This document shows, piece by piece, positions 17,218 to 26,224 of a stretch of DNA of 64,000 nucleotides. The stretch's first letter is position 1, and each line of letters starts with the position of its first letter. The notes beneath the pieces were generated by a model that saw only the letters and a program-made list of their open reading frames with translations, ran no database searches and was not told the DNA's origin. The stretch is from Rhodococcus sp. Leaf278 (GTDB taxonomy: Bacteria > Actinomycetota > Actinomycetes > Mycobacteriales > Mycobacteriaceae): the NCBI RefSeq assembly GCF_001426085.1, contig NZ_LMRR01000041.1, positions 124,001-188,000 of the forward strand, given 5' to 3'. The translations under genes were made by a program, and so were the position numbers.

Positions 17218-19617
17218 GACCTTGGGCGCAACCGTAGCCCGCTCCACGGAATTCAGCGCCCGGATGTGTCCGCGGGGCGCGCCATCACCGACAAGAGTCA
17301 CCGTCCGGGGTTCGTTCGGTGCCAGATGGAACCACGAGTCGGATACCTGGAAGTTGTCGATGTCGACACAGACGTACTGCGCCGCCCACTCGGATCGAAT
17401 CGTCAATTCCCATTTATTAGTCTGCGTCTCGGTCACCTCGGCAGACAACCCAACAGTGTTCTGACGGGCCTGCGGGCCGACGAGGACGGTGGTGCGCGTC
17501 AACTCGACCCCGCTGCTGTCCAGGAATGCGGCGGTGACGGCGGAGTAGGTTCGACGGCCGAAGCGGTAAGCATGATTGACATCGGTGAACGTGCCGACGA
17601 TGGAGTCCACCGTCAGCGCGACCGAGGAGTTCGTGTCCACCTTCACCGGCTGCTCGAATTCGTGACTGCCCCCAGCGGCGTGCAGCACCACTCGCATTGT
17701 GCCCGTGCACGCCGGACCGTCGTTGACCAATTCCACCGAGTAGCCGTCGAGTCCGTTGTCGGACAGCAGTAGTGCCATCGGCGCGCTTGCTCGCGCCAAG
17801 GCGTAGAAGGGCGCTTTCGGCACCCCGGCGGTATCGACCATGCCCCAGCCGGCACCGGGAACGGTATCGCGCAACGTGAGCACGAGGGCACCGGCGCACC
17901 CCGAGGATGCCCGACGCCAGTGGCCGAATGCCTCCGTGAACGCTTCGACGGTCGCGGCTCGGCCGTAATCGAGATACAACTCGGCGTCGTCCCGGCGGAC
18001 AAGATGCGGGTCGACGCCGAAGATGCTGCGTACGTAGTGATCGCGCACATCCTCGAAATCCCAGGACGAGCCGCGATCGCGAGGGACGGCAGCTTTCCAT
18101 TCCGGGTGGTGACCTGCCACAGCTGAGGACCCGAAGAACCGCTCCACCGACGCCCGTTCCGGGGGCACGGCAAATGCAAGACATTCTGCCGCGAAACGTA
18201 CACCGGCAGTGCGGATATCGGACAGCGGACGGAGATACCCGCCGACACCGAAGTAGTGAGCGATACCGTCACCCACGTGCGTGTGCAGCTCGCCATGCAC
18301 ACTGGACGGACTCGACGTCACATACGCCACGTCGGGCAGACGATCGGCCAGAAAGTCGGGAACAACGCTGTCCAACATCTCCATTCGCTGATCTGCGGCG
18401 GAAAGCCCCAGCATCGTCGGTTGCTGCTGCGTCTCGCTTCCGCCGCTGACGACCATCAGTGCCGGGTTGGCCGACACGGTATCGGCAAACGCGTCGAGCT
18501 CGCGGGCGACCGACGCCGTGAAGGTCTCGTCGGTGGGCGGGTCGACGGTGCCGAACATCAGGTCCTGCCACACCATGATGCCCAGTTCCGCACACAGTGA
18601 CCAGAATTCGGGTTGCTCGTACACGAGGGTGCCGACCACCCGCACCATGTTCAGACCCGCGGAGTGGAGCTGTTCGAGCGCGGCACGCAGGTCTGCCTCC
18701 GAGGACCACAACCGCACCGGATCCAGCGGCGTCCACGTTCCACCTCGGCAGAACACGTCCTCTCCGTTGACCACGAGTTGCGCGCCGCCGTCGGAGCGGT
18801 CCAGTTCCACGGTACGAAAGCCGACAACCCCCGTGTGATGTACGGTGCCGTCGATCTCGAGCGCCACCCGGTACGTTCGCGGTCGACCGTGCGTGTGCGG
18901 CCACCAGAGTTCGACGTCCGGCAAAGTCAGAGTCGAATCGATATGCTCGACCGTGCCGAGCTCGAAGGCGTTGTCGTCGATGAGAATTCGAGCCACAGCG
19001 GGGGATCCCAGTTCGGCGCGCAGCACCACGATGCCGTCGGTGCCGGACACGGCCGTCGTCGATTCGAGGCGACGAACATCGGGAATCGGCGTCATCGACA
19101 CCGGACGCCACGGTCCGACGGCAATCGGAAGGGGCCCGTACACGGGTGCCCGGCCGAGCATCGTCGTGCGCTCGTGCCGAAGCCCCTGCGCGGCAATCAA
19201 CGACGATCGCCATCGCCCGCGGGGCCGGCGTGATTTCAGCTGCATAGCAAGCGATTCGACGTGTACGGCAATACGGACTGTGGGCCCGCATTCGGTCAGA
19301 TCGATGATCTCGGGTACGAACATCGACGTGACCGTTCGGCGGTGACTGCCGTCGATCCAGATCTGGGCCCGAGTTGCTATGCCGTCGAACGTCACTCGCA
19401 CCCGGCCGTGGTCGGCGGCGGAGACGTCCGCGACGAACCACCAGTCGTGATCGTCCGGGTTCACTGCAGGGAGCGACGCACCGAGGGCCGACGCCACCGT
19501 GCCGGGCACCTCCGCGTCGATCCAGTCGAGATCGGCGGGTAGGTCCACGGGGTCGAGAACGGTGCCGGCGTCGGTTCGGGCCAGCCGCCACCGGACGCCG
19601 TCGAGCAGATCGATCAC
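17200..19617 (-). CDS. GH2 family glycosidase, beta-mannosidase-like
   Basis: The 805-residue protein shows the GH2 order: an N-terminal sugar-binding beta-sandwich (WIDAEVPGTV...WWFVADV), an immunoglobulin-like domain, then a TIM barrel beginning GGTWTPLD. The acid/base glutamate is probably in VVSGGSETQ (near residue 393), replacing the common GNNE motif. There is no signal peptide, so it acts in the cytoplasm or is exported by another route. The GTG start overlaps the DUF1839 stop by 4 nt. The sugar substrate is uncertain; it may process the same saccharide that the cluster builds. Confidence 0.82.
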   Translation of the reverse strand: MIDLLDGVRWRLARTDAGTVLDPVDLPADLDWIDAEVPGTVASALGASLPAVNPDDHDWWFVADVSAADHGRVRVTFDGIATRAQIWIDGSHRRTVTSMFVPEIIDLTECGPTVRIAVHVESLAMQLKSRRPRGRWRSSLIAAQGLRHERTTMLGRAPVYGPLPIAVGPWRPVSMTPIPDVRRLESTTAVSGTDGIVVLRAELGSPAVARILIDDNAFELGTVEHIDSTLTLPDVELWWPHTHGRPRTYRVALEIDGTVHHTGVVGFRTVELDRSDGGAQLVVNGEDVFCRGGTWTPLDPVRLWSSEADLRAALEQLHSAGLNMVRVVGTLVYEQPEFWSLCAELGIMVWQDLMFGTVDPPTDETFTASVARELDAFADTVSANPALMVVSGGSETQQQPTMLGLSAADQRMEMLDSVVPDFLADRLPDVAYVTSSPSSVHGELHTHVGDGIAHYFGVGGYLRPLSDIRTAGVRFAAECLAFAVPPERASVERFFGSSAVAGHHPEWKAAVPRDRGSSWDFEDVRDHYVRSIFGVDPHLVRRDDAELYLDYGRAATVEAFTEAFGHWRRASSGCAGALVLTLRDTVPGAGWGMVDTAGVPKAPFYALARASAPMALLLSDNGLDGYSVELVNDGPACTGTMRVVLHAAGGSHEFEQPVKVDTNSSVALTVDSIVGTFTDVNHAYRFGRRTYSAVTAAFLDSSGVELTRTTVLVGPQARQNTVGLSAEVTETQTNKWELTIRSEWAAQYVCVDIDNFQVSDSWFHLAPNEPRTVTLVGDGAPRGHIRALNSVERATVAPKVVHGNS

Positions 19618-20618
19618 GTGCCCACGGCACCTGCAACGAGGTCCATGGCGACCGCCCAGTTCCTGCTCATCTCGGTCAGCGGTTCGTCGAGCACAACGTC
19701 ACGGCCACGTGCAGCGCGAGCCATGCGGAACTGCACGGCTTTGGCACCGGAGGCGGCATCACGGAAGTGCGGTGCTGCGGCGGCAGCACCCGGCGCGCCA
19801 CGGCCGTCGAGGTATTCCACGTAGTTCGCTGCGAGCTCCGCGGTGGCTCCGAATTGCCGGAGCAGTCCGAACGACCACAGGTGGAATGCGTCGGGCCCGG
19901 CGGTTTGGACGAGCGGAATGTCGGCCACGATGCGCCTGGCAAGCGCATCCACCGGGTTGCCCGGCGCGCGGCGTGCCAAGTGCGCGCGAGCGACGTCGAG
20001 GTCTCGATCACCGAATCCGGCAGCGAGCACCGCAGAGTTCACCCGGATCTGCTCGACGTAGGGCAACAGCACCTCGGCATGCGGTTCGGGAGCGAGGTTG
20101 AATATCCCGTCGAAGTCGGCCCCGGTGAGATCGAAGTACCCGCGATTGTGGAAGTACCCCATCACCTTGTCCTCGCGGTTGACGAGGTTCGGCACGATGG
20201 TGGTCTTGGTGTGCTGGTTTCGGTAGCTGGTGCCCGCGGTGTCGGGCAGCCAGAAACCGTCGACTTCCACGGTGACGTGGATGCCGTCGTCCAGACCCTC
20301 GACTACATGCTCGAGCACGGGCCGCCACACGTTCATCTCGGCCACGTCGATTCCGTACAAGGTGCGCAGGTCCTCGGGCATGATCTTCACGAAGTCCCAC
20401 TGCCTGCCGTCGCACCCGGCACTGAGTACGAATGCCAGTGCTGGAGTGGGGTCCGCACCGAGCGAATGCAGTACCTCGATCCAGAGATCGACGTAACAGT
20501 TGGTTTCGGTCCAGATGCGGTCGTGGTTGTGAATCGGGTGCGGTCGGTACGTGATGGGGTCTACCTCGAGGACCCTCAGTCCCGTTCCGAGCCTGTCCAG
20601 CACTGCATCGTTCGACAT
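19614..20618 (-). CDS. DUF1839 family protein, possible aminoacyl transferase
   Basis: The 334-residue protein has the DUF1839 signatures HNHDRIWTETNCYVDLWIEVLHSLG (described in parts: NHDRIW, then NCYVDLW near residue 40), VEVDGFWLPDT and HTKTTI. The conserved Cys41, Asp and His residues recall BtrH-type enzymes, which transfer an aminoacyl group from a carrier protein to an amine acceptor; that link is my inference. Genes of this family are, as I recall, found with SerRS-like aminoacyl ligases. Here it heads the operon opposite the ligase operon and is coupled to the GH2 gene. Confidence 0.8.
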   Translation of the reverse strand: MSNDAVLDRLGTGLRVLEVDPITYRPHPIHNHDRIWTETNCYVDLWIEVLHSLGADPTPALAFVLSAGCDGRQWDFVKIMPEDLRTLYGIDVAEMNVWRPVLEHVVEGLDDGIHVTVEVDGFWLPDTAGTSYRNQHTKTTIVPNLVNREDKVMGYFHNRGYFDLTGADFDGIFNLAPEPHAEVLLPYVEQIRVNSAVLAAGFGDRDLDVARAHLARRAPGNPVDALARRIVADIPLVQTAGPDAFHLWSFGLLRQFGATAELAANYVEYLDGRGAPGAAAAAPHFRDAASGAKAVQFRMARAARGRDVVLDEPLTEMSRNWAVAMDLVAGAVGT

Positions 20619-20975
20619 GACGCCTCTCCTACCGGATCGAATGTCGGACGGTCCCCGAGCCGCATTTGTCCGTATTGCCTGTATCCAGGCCCCTAATCCT
20701 ATCGACTGGATTTATTATTCGCACAGGATCGGACGGTAGGATTGTTTTCGCTCGGCGAATTACTTTCTGGGCCACCATCTCGACAGAAGCGGTATCGGAC
20801 CCCGAAAACGCGGGCAGTCGCACAGCGAACAGTTGGTTCCACGCCGGTAATGCCGGTGCGCAGCTTGTTCGTGATGACACTTGCATATCGGCTCTGAGCT
20901 GGGCACATGCCGAGTGTAGACAACGCACGACACATCCATGCCCAACTCGGGCACGCAACAGGAGGTACCGCGGCG
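20619..20975. promoter_or_regulatory. Divergent promoter region, DUF1839 operon and EEP gene
   Basis: No gene is visible in this 357-nt gap. It is AT-rich around 20690-20760 and contains GATTGTTT at 20740-20747, the reverse complement of the AAACAATC half-site at 2642 and 15171. It must hold the promoter of the minus-strand DUF1839-GH2 operon and of the plus-strand EEP gene. No definite -10 or -35 could be fixed. Confidence 0.5.
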
Positions 20976-21914
20976 ATGCGCCGTTTCGTTCGCACCGCAG
21001 CGCAGGTCGTCGGCTGGATTCTGGTCGCCGTGACCCTGGGAATGTTCGTCGTCCGGCAAGTGGGAGTGACGGAGATCACGTTTGTCGCGTTGGTTGTCGG
21101 GGCACCGTATCTCGCCGCCGCCTCACTCGCCGCCGTGATCCTCTTCGCCGCTGCCCGCGCCCGGCTCGGGTCGGCCGTCGCCGTGGTGCTCACGATCGCT
21201 GTCGTCGGCGTGCAGGTGCCGATGTTTCTGGCCGACGGGCCGGACAACTCCGGCCCCGAGCTATCCCTTCTGACCGTCAACGTTGCGCACGGGGACGCCG
21301 ACGCTGCAGCCATAGTCGACGCCGTACGTGCCAACGACGTCGACATCCTCGCCGTCCAGGAACTGACGCCCGAGGAAGTGACCGATCTGCGGGCGGCGGG
21401 TATCGACGAACTACTCCCGTTCTCCTTCACCGCTGCGCTGCCCGTGGCCGACGGCACCGGCCTGTGGAGCCGCACCCCACTGACCGAGGGCACCCGTCTC
21501 GACAATTTCGGCTTCGTGCCGGTACAGGCACGAACCACCGTCGACGGGCAGGATCTGACTCTCGTCTCGTTCCACGCGATGTCGCCGGCAACACCCCGGC
21601 ACACCACCGAATGGAATGCCGATCTGGCCAGGATGCGGTCGATCATGGAGACCTACCAGGACACCGCAATCGTCGCCGGAGACTTCAACGCCACCAACGA
21701 TCACCGGCAGTTCCGGACGTTGGCGTCGTCTCCGTTCTCCGACGCGGCCGACGCAGCGGGCGCGGGCCTGTTCCGCACGTTCCCGTCGGAGCGACCGCTG
21801 GCACGCCTGGACCATGTGGTGACGAGTGAGAACGTTCGTGCTCTGTCGGTTCAGCCGCTCACGATCCCGGAGAGCGATCACCTGGCGGTTCTCGCGGAGT
21901 TGCAGCTGCCCTGA
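20976..21914 (+). CDS. Membrane-anchored endonuclease/exonuclease/phosphatase (EEP) family protein
   Basis: The 312-residue protein has three N-terminal transmembrane helices (about 5-90) and then an EEP domain facing the outside. Motifs are LLTVNVAHG, ILAVQEL (catalytic Glu), GDFNATNDHRQF and a terminal SDHLAVLAEL. The family includes phosphodiesterases and lipid or nucleotide phosphatases. The ATG at 20976 has AGGAGG 10 nt upstream, whereas the in-frame GTG/ATG codons before it have none. A role in recycling a lipid-phosphate or nucleotide by-product of surface glycan assembly is possible but unproven. Confidence 0.87.
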   Translation: MRRFVRTAAQVVGWILVAVTLGMFVVRQVGVTEITFVALVVGAPYLAAASLAAVILFAAARARLGSAVAVVLTIAVVGVQVPMFLADGPDNSGPELSLLTVNVAHGDADAAAIVDAVRANDVDILAVQELTPEEVTDLRAAGIDELLPFSFTAALPVADGTGLWSRTPLTEGTRLDNFGFVPVQARTTVDGQDLTLVSFHAMSPATPRHTTEWNADLARMRSIMETYQDTAIVAGDFNATNDHRQFRTLASSPFSDAADAAGAGLFRTFPSERPLARLDHVVTSENVRALSVQPLTIPESDHLAVLAELQLP

Positions 21915-21930
21915 GCCTGACGAGCGCGGG

Positions 21931-23286
21931 CTAGAAACGCGGCAGCTGGAAGACCGGTGGCGGCGGCAACTGGATCTGCGGCAGCTGAATCTGCGGGAGG
22001 CCCGGGATCAGCGGCGGCGCGGGTGCCGGCGCCGCGGGGGGAACGTAATCCGGCTCGGAGTACGTGCGGGCCGGAGCCTGCGCAGCCTCCGTGGTGGGCG
22101 GCACGGTCGTGGTCGTAGTGGGTGGCGCACTGGTACGCGGAATCGTCGTTCTCGGTGTGGTGGGCACCGCCGTGATCGGAGCCGTCGTTTCCGCCGGTGC
22201 GCTGGTCGGCTGCGTGGAACCACCGCCGTACCCGAGAGACAACCCCAGGGCGGCGACGGCAACGAGACCACCCGCGACGAGTACCGCGCCGCGGACCTTG
22301 CGCTTGGAGTCGATCGGTTTGTCGGACGCGGGGTCCGGGCTCAACCAATCGGGAGCTCCGGACAACGATGCGGGCTCGGACGACGACTGCCGCAGGGCCG
22401 GGGGCGGAGTGGGCGGACGCGACGTGTCTGCAACCGGAGTCGCCAACAGTGCCGCACCACGGGCAGCGACTGATTCCGGATCGGCCGGGGTGATGATCGG
22501 AAGGCCGATCCACGCACCGAGAATCGACTCCACCAGCGGAATACGAGCTCCGCCTCCGATGAGGACAAGAGCGTCGACGTGTTTGGGTGATCGCCCGATG
22601 ACGTCACGTACCAACCGGGCCGAGTACTCGATCGGAACGGTCACCAGCGACTCGAACGCCTCGCGGGAGATCAGAATGACGCCGCCCTCGCCCGGCAAGC
22701 ACACTGCACCACTGGTCGACAGCTGCTCCTTGGCCACCCGGCAACGCGCGGTGAACTGGCTCAGCTCCTGGTTGTCGGCAATGTCGACGCCTTGCTTGGC
22801 GAGCTGGTTGTCCGAGATGAGCCGATCGAAGTCGTCACCGCTGATGTCGATGGTGCGCTCGGCGAGCAATACCTGGCCGGTGCCGCGGTCGATGACGCTG
22901 ATGGTCAACCCGGAGCTGCCGAGGTCGTAGAGCCCGATCGTGCCGAAATGGCCCAGTTCGCCCGATGCCTCGAGGTACTGCAACGCCGCACGCGCCTCGG
23001 GCACCAACCGGTAGTTGTAGAGGCGCTGACTCGCCATCGCCTGCTGGATCTCACCGAATTGCTGCTGATCGCGGTATGCGACTCCGGTCGCCTGCACGGG
23101 TCCGCTATCGCCCGATTGAGACAGCACCACCCCGATCGACTCGGCAGCCAACTCCTCGGCACGATCCCAGTAGGCGTCGACGGTGTCGTGGTGAAAATCC
23201 AGGCGACCCGAATTGTGCGGGCGCGCGTCAGGGCGAGCCATGCGGACCGCACTGGCCCCCACCGACACACCGAGAACTTCGGTCAT
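21931..23286 (-). CDS. Membrane-anchored Hsp70-like ATPase with Pro/Thr-rich tail
   Basis: The 451-residue protein has an Hsp70/actin-type ATPase domain (GLYDLGSSGLTISVID; ALVLIGGGARIP), one transmembrane helix (about 329-348) and a Thr/Pro-rich exterior tail of about 100 residues ending in a repeated LPQIQ unit. It lacks the Hsp70 substrate-binding domain. AGAGG precedes the ATG. It is a paralogue of the genes at 901 and 2520, so related ATPases bracket the glycan/aminoacyl cluster. The tail type suggests cell-wall contact. Confidence 0.85.
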   Translation of the reverse strand: MTEVLGVSVGASAVRMARPDARPHNSGRLDFHHDTVDAYWDRAEELAAESIGVVLSQSGDSGPVQATGVAYRDQQQFGEIQQAMASQRLYNYRLVPEARAALQYLEASGELGHFGTIGLYDLGSSGLTISVIDRGTGQVLLAERTIDISGDDFDRLISDNQLAKQGVDIADNQELSQFTARCRVAKEQLSTSGAVCLPGEGGVILISREAFESLVTVPIEYSARLVRDVIGRSPKHVDALVLIGGGARIPLVESILGAWIGLPIITPADPESVAARGAALLATPVADTSRPPTPPPALRQSSSEPASLSGAPDWLSPDPASDKPIDSKRKVRGAVLVAGGLVAVAALGLSLGYGGGSTQPTSAPAETTAPITAVPTTPRTTIPRTSAPPTTTTTVPPTTEAAQAPARTYSEPDYVPPAAPAPAPPLIPGLPQIQLPQIQLPPPPVFQLPRF

Positions 23287-23439
23287 TACCCGCCTCTTGT
23301 CGATTTCCCCGTGAACACACGCCGAGATCCGATGTCACGAACCAGTCTCGATCCCCCCAAAGGCACACTGTAGCGCGTCCCGCGACCGGGCCCCAGTGGA
23401 CGCGACATCTCGCGTCGACGACACCATTACAGTTGCCGC

Positions 23440-23946
23440 ATGCGCGTTCTGTTCGTCTGCACCGGGAACATCTGCCGATCTCCGACGGCCGAGCGACTCG
23501 CTGCCGCATTCGCCCACGAAGGTGGGTTCGACCTGACCGCGAGCAGCGCCGGAACCCAGGGTCTGACCGGTCACGCCATGGACCCGACGGCCGCGATGGT
23601 GCTGACTCAGCTCGGCGGCGATCCGGACGGTTTCGTCGCTCGACGCCTCACACCGGCAATCGCTGCCGACGCAGACCTGGTGCTGACGATGTCGTCCGCT
23701 CATCGCGACGCCGTTCTCGCCCTCGCACCGCGGCAGATGCGTCGTACGTTCACTCTCCTCGAAGCAGCCGGCCTGGCCGCCGCGTCGGGCGCACACACGA
23801 TCGCTGCTCTCGCGGATGCGCGAGCGGTACATCGTGTCGACACCCTGGACATCGGAGATCCTTACCGCCGCGAGCCCTCGGAGTACGAGCTGGCCGGAGA
23901 GCTGATCGCGGACGCGTTGCCCACCGTGCTGCGGTTGACGCCGTGA
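23440..23946 (+). CDS. Low-molecular-weight protein tyrosine phosphatase
   Basis: The 168-residue protein starts with the P-loop CTGNICRS (Cys7 nucleophile, Arg13) and has the general-acid Asp in DIGDPYR near residue 140, both diagnostic of the family. In actinobacteria and in capsule loci these enzymes dephosphorylate tyrosine kinases or low-molecular substrates. It lies next to the Hsp70-like gene in the opposite direction; no BY-kinase gene is in the window. Confidence 0.92.
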   Translation: MRVLFVCTGNICRSPTAERLAAAFAHEGGFDLTASSAGTQGLTGHAMDPTAAMVLTQLGGDPDGFVARRLTPAIAADADLVLTMSSAHRDAVLALAPRQMRRTFTLLEAAGLAAASGAHTIAALADARAVHRVDTLDIGDPYRREPSEYELAGELIADALPTVLRLTP

Positions 23947-24039
23947 CGAACGTCCATCCCTCACAGCCCCGCACCCTGAGGTAACGTTCTCGCATCATTG
24001 CCGACCATCCGGGTTCGGCCACGGCGTTAGGGTCTGTGC

Positions 24040-24411
24040 ATGCGCGACAAGGTCATCGCGTTGGCAGCAGTGGCAAGCGCTGGAGTGGCCATCGCCGTCG
24101 GCTTGACCATCGGAGCTCTGGGCGGCGCGTTCGACGACACGGATCAGACGGTGCGTCCACCCGCACTGAGGTCGGACAACCTGAGCTCGGTCGTGGCGTC
24201 GCCGAGCTCGACGATCGTCGTCGTACCCCCGTCCCCCACGTGGCAGGTCGCAGTGCCCACCACCGCTCGTCCCACGACGACCACACCGGATCGGTCCGAG
24301 ACGACGACGCGGAGCTCGCGTCGCACGACCGGTGCCGACCGATCGACCACCACGTCCGAGGAAGAGTCGGACGACGAGACCACCACCACGGAATCCGGTT
24401 CCGGACGCTAG
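24040..24411 (+). CDS. Secreted or anchored Ser/Thr-rich protein, unknown
   Basis: The 123-residue product has one N-terminal hydrophobic helix (about 5-27) followed by a low-complexity Thr/Ser/Pro region ending in an acidic Glu/Asp/Thr stretch. No domain is recognised. Composition suggests a cell-wall-exposed tail, similar in style to the Hsp70-like protein's tail upstream. It ends 4 nt before the stop of the convergent ABC transporter gene. Confidence 0.6.
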   Translation: MRDKVIALAAVASAGVAIAVGLTIGALGGAFDDTDQTVRPPALRSDNLSSVVASPSSTIVVVPPSPTWQVAVPTTARPTTTTPDRSETTTRSSRRTTGADRSTTTSEEESDDETTTTESGSGR

Positions 24412-24415
24412 CTGC

Positions 24416-26203
24416 TCAGCTCGGGCTCGGCAGCGCGGTGGCATCGCCGATGCGCAACGCCGCCACCAATTCTCGGTACAGCGAATCGGAGTTCATCAGT
24501 TCCTCGTGAGTGCCCCGAGCGCGGACAACTCCGTCCTCCATCACCAGGATCGTATCGGCGTCGAGCACCGTGGAGAGCCGGTGCGCGATGGTGACCACGG
24601 CGGCCTCGGACGCAATGGCCCGAATCACCTCGTGAATGGCCGCCTCGGTGCGACCGTCCACCTGCGCGGTGGCCTCGTCGAGCAGAAGAATCTCGGGCCG
24701 ACGAACGATGGCGCGCGCCAACGCAATTCGTTGACGCTGACCGCCGGAAACGGTCGAGCCGATCAGATCGGTGTCCAACCCGTCGTCCAGCGCACGGATG
24801 GTCGAGCCCAGGTGCACCGACTCGAGTGCCGTCCAGATGTCGGCCTCGCTGGCCTCGGGATGGCTGAACAGCAGGTTGTCTCGGATCGACCCGGGGATCA
24901 CCGGCGTCTCCTGCTCCACGTAGGACAGTCGGGATCGCACCTCGTCGATGGTCAGGTGCTCGTACGAGGTGCCGCCGAGCCGGATCTCACCGCTCTCGGG
25001 CGTCAGGAAACGCAGGATCAACGAGAACACGCTCGTCTTGCCTGCACCGGACGGTCCGACGATCGCCGTGTGTCCACGTGCCGGCACCTCGAGGTCGATA
25101 CCGTGCACGGCGGGTTCTCGACCGGGCGCGTATCGCGCTGTGACGCTACGAAATTCGAGGGCGGGTGCAACGGAGTCGGTTCTCACCGAGCGCGCCGAAC
25201 CTTCCACACCCACCTCGGTGACCAGATCGTCTATCTGGCGAATACGTGCAGCCGCCGCCATTCCGGCCTGCAACGCGGTGATGTTGGTGGCCAAGGTCTG
25301 GACCGGGCCCATCACCTGAAATGCATACAGCAGGAACGCAATCAGACTCGACACCGCGAGCGCTCCGGTGCTGACTCGATAGCCACCGAGACCGAGGATC
25401 CCGATGATGGCCAATTGAACACCGCCACCGGCGAAAGTCCATGCCAGTGCCGAGATCTTCACCGCCCGCACACTGTGCTGAGCGGAGGTGCGTGCCTCGG
25501 AGATCACCCGCTCCGATTCACGGGTCTCGGCCCGGCTCGACTTGACGGTGCGAATTGCCCGCAAGGTGCCGTCCAGAATTCCGCCCAAACGTCCCACCGC
25601 TTCTTGGGACTGTCTCTGCGCCACGGCAATCGGCGGCATCAGACGCGAGAACAAGACCGCGATCGCGATGATGGCCGTCGCGATCGCACCGAGCAGAACC
25701 AGATCGAGAACCGCCATCAGAATCAGTGCGCCCACCAGGCCCACGACACTGTTGACGATGGCCACCAACGCATTCGACGCCGCCTCACGCAGCAATACGG
25801 TGTCGGAGGTGACTCTGGTGACGAGCTCGCCGGTCGGCCGCGTGCCGAGACTGCCGACAGTGGCTCCGAAATATTTGCGGACGATGGACTTGCGGGCGTC
25901 GAGGACTATCCGCTCGGCCAGTACCCCCAGGACGATCCACTGGAAATACAGCACCACCGACCCCACTACGAGCAAACCCACGAGCAACAGAATCGGCCCG
26001 ATCAGCGAGGCATCGGTGCCCAGGCCGTCGAGCACACCCTTCGCGACCATCGGGGTGGCGAGAGCGGCACCTGTTCCGATCAGACCGAGGGCCATTCCGA
26101 CCGCAAGGGTGCGACTGTGCGGTCGAACGAACTGCCACAGCACACGAAGGTTGGGGAGAGTGATCTTCTTCTTCTCCGCTGTAGCGATCTGCACGTCGAC
26201 CAT
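24416..26203 (-). CDS. ABC transporter, fused permease and ATPase (MDR-like half transporter)
   Basis: The 595-residue protein has a six-helix exporter transmembrane domain (about 30-320) and an ATPase domain with GPSGAGKT (Walker A, about 379), SGGQ signature (about 484) and ILLLDEAT (Walker B, about 504), followed by a switch His in AHRLST. It should dimerise and export a lipid or drug. The RsbW-like gene ends 21 nt upstream in the same direction. Substrate unknown. Confidence 0.92.
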   Translation of the reverse strand: MVDVQIATAEKKKITLPNLRVLWQFVRPHSRTLAVGMALGLIGTGAALATPMVAKGVLDGLGTDASLIGPILLLVGLLVVGSVVLYFQWIVLGVLAERIVLDARKSIVRKYFGATVGSLGTRPTGELVTRVTSDTVLLREAASNALVAIVNSVVGLVGALILMAVLDLVLLGAIATAIIAIAVLFSRLMPPIAVAQRQSQEAVGRLGGILDGTLRAIRTVKSSRAETRESERVISEARTSAQHSVRAVKISALAWTFAGGGVQLAIIGILGLGGYRVSTGALAVSSLIAFLLYAFQVMGPVQTLATNITALQAGMAAAARIRQIDDLVTEVGVEGSARSVRTDSVAPALEFRSVTARYAPGREPAVHGIDLEVPARGHTAIVGPSGAGKTSVFSLILRFLTPESGEIRLGGTSYEHLTIDEVRSRLSYVEQETPVIPGSIRDNLLFSHPEASEADIWTALESVHLGSTIRALDDGLDTDLIGSTVSGGQRQRIALARAIVRRPEILLLDEATAQVDGRTEAAIHEVIRAIASEAAVVTIAHRLSTVLDADTILVMEDGVVRARGTHEELMNSDSLYRELVAALRIGDATALPSPS

Positions 26204-26224
26204 GCCACCAGTGTGCCGGAGGAA

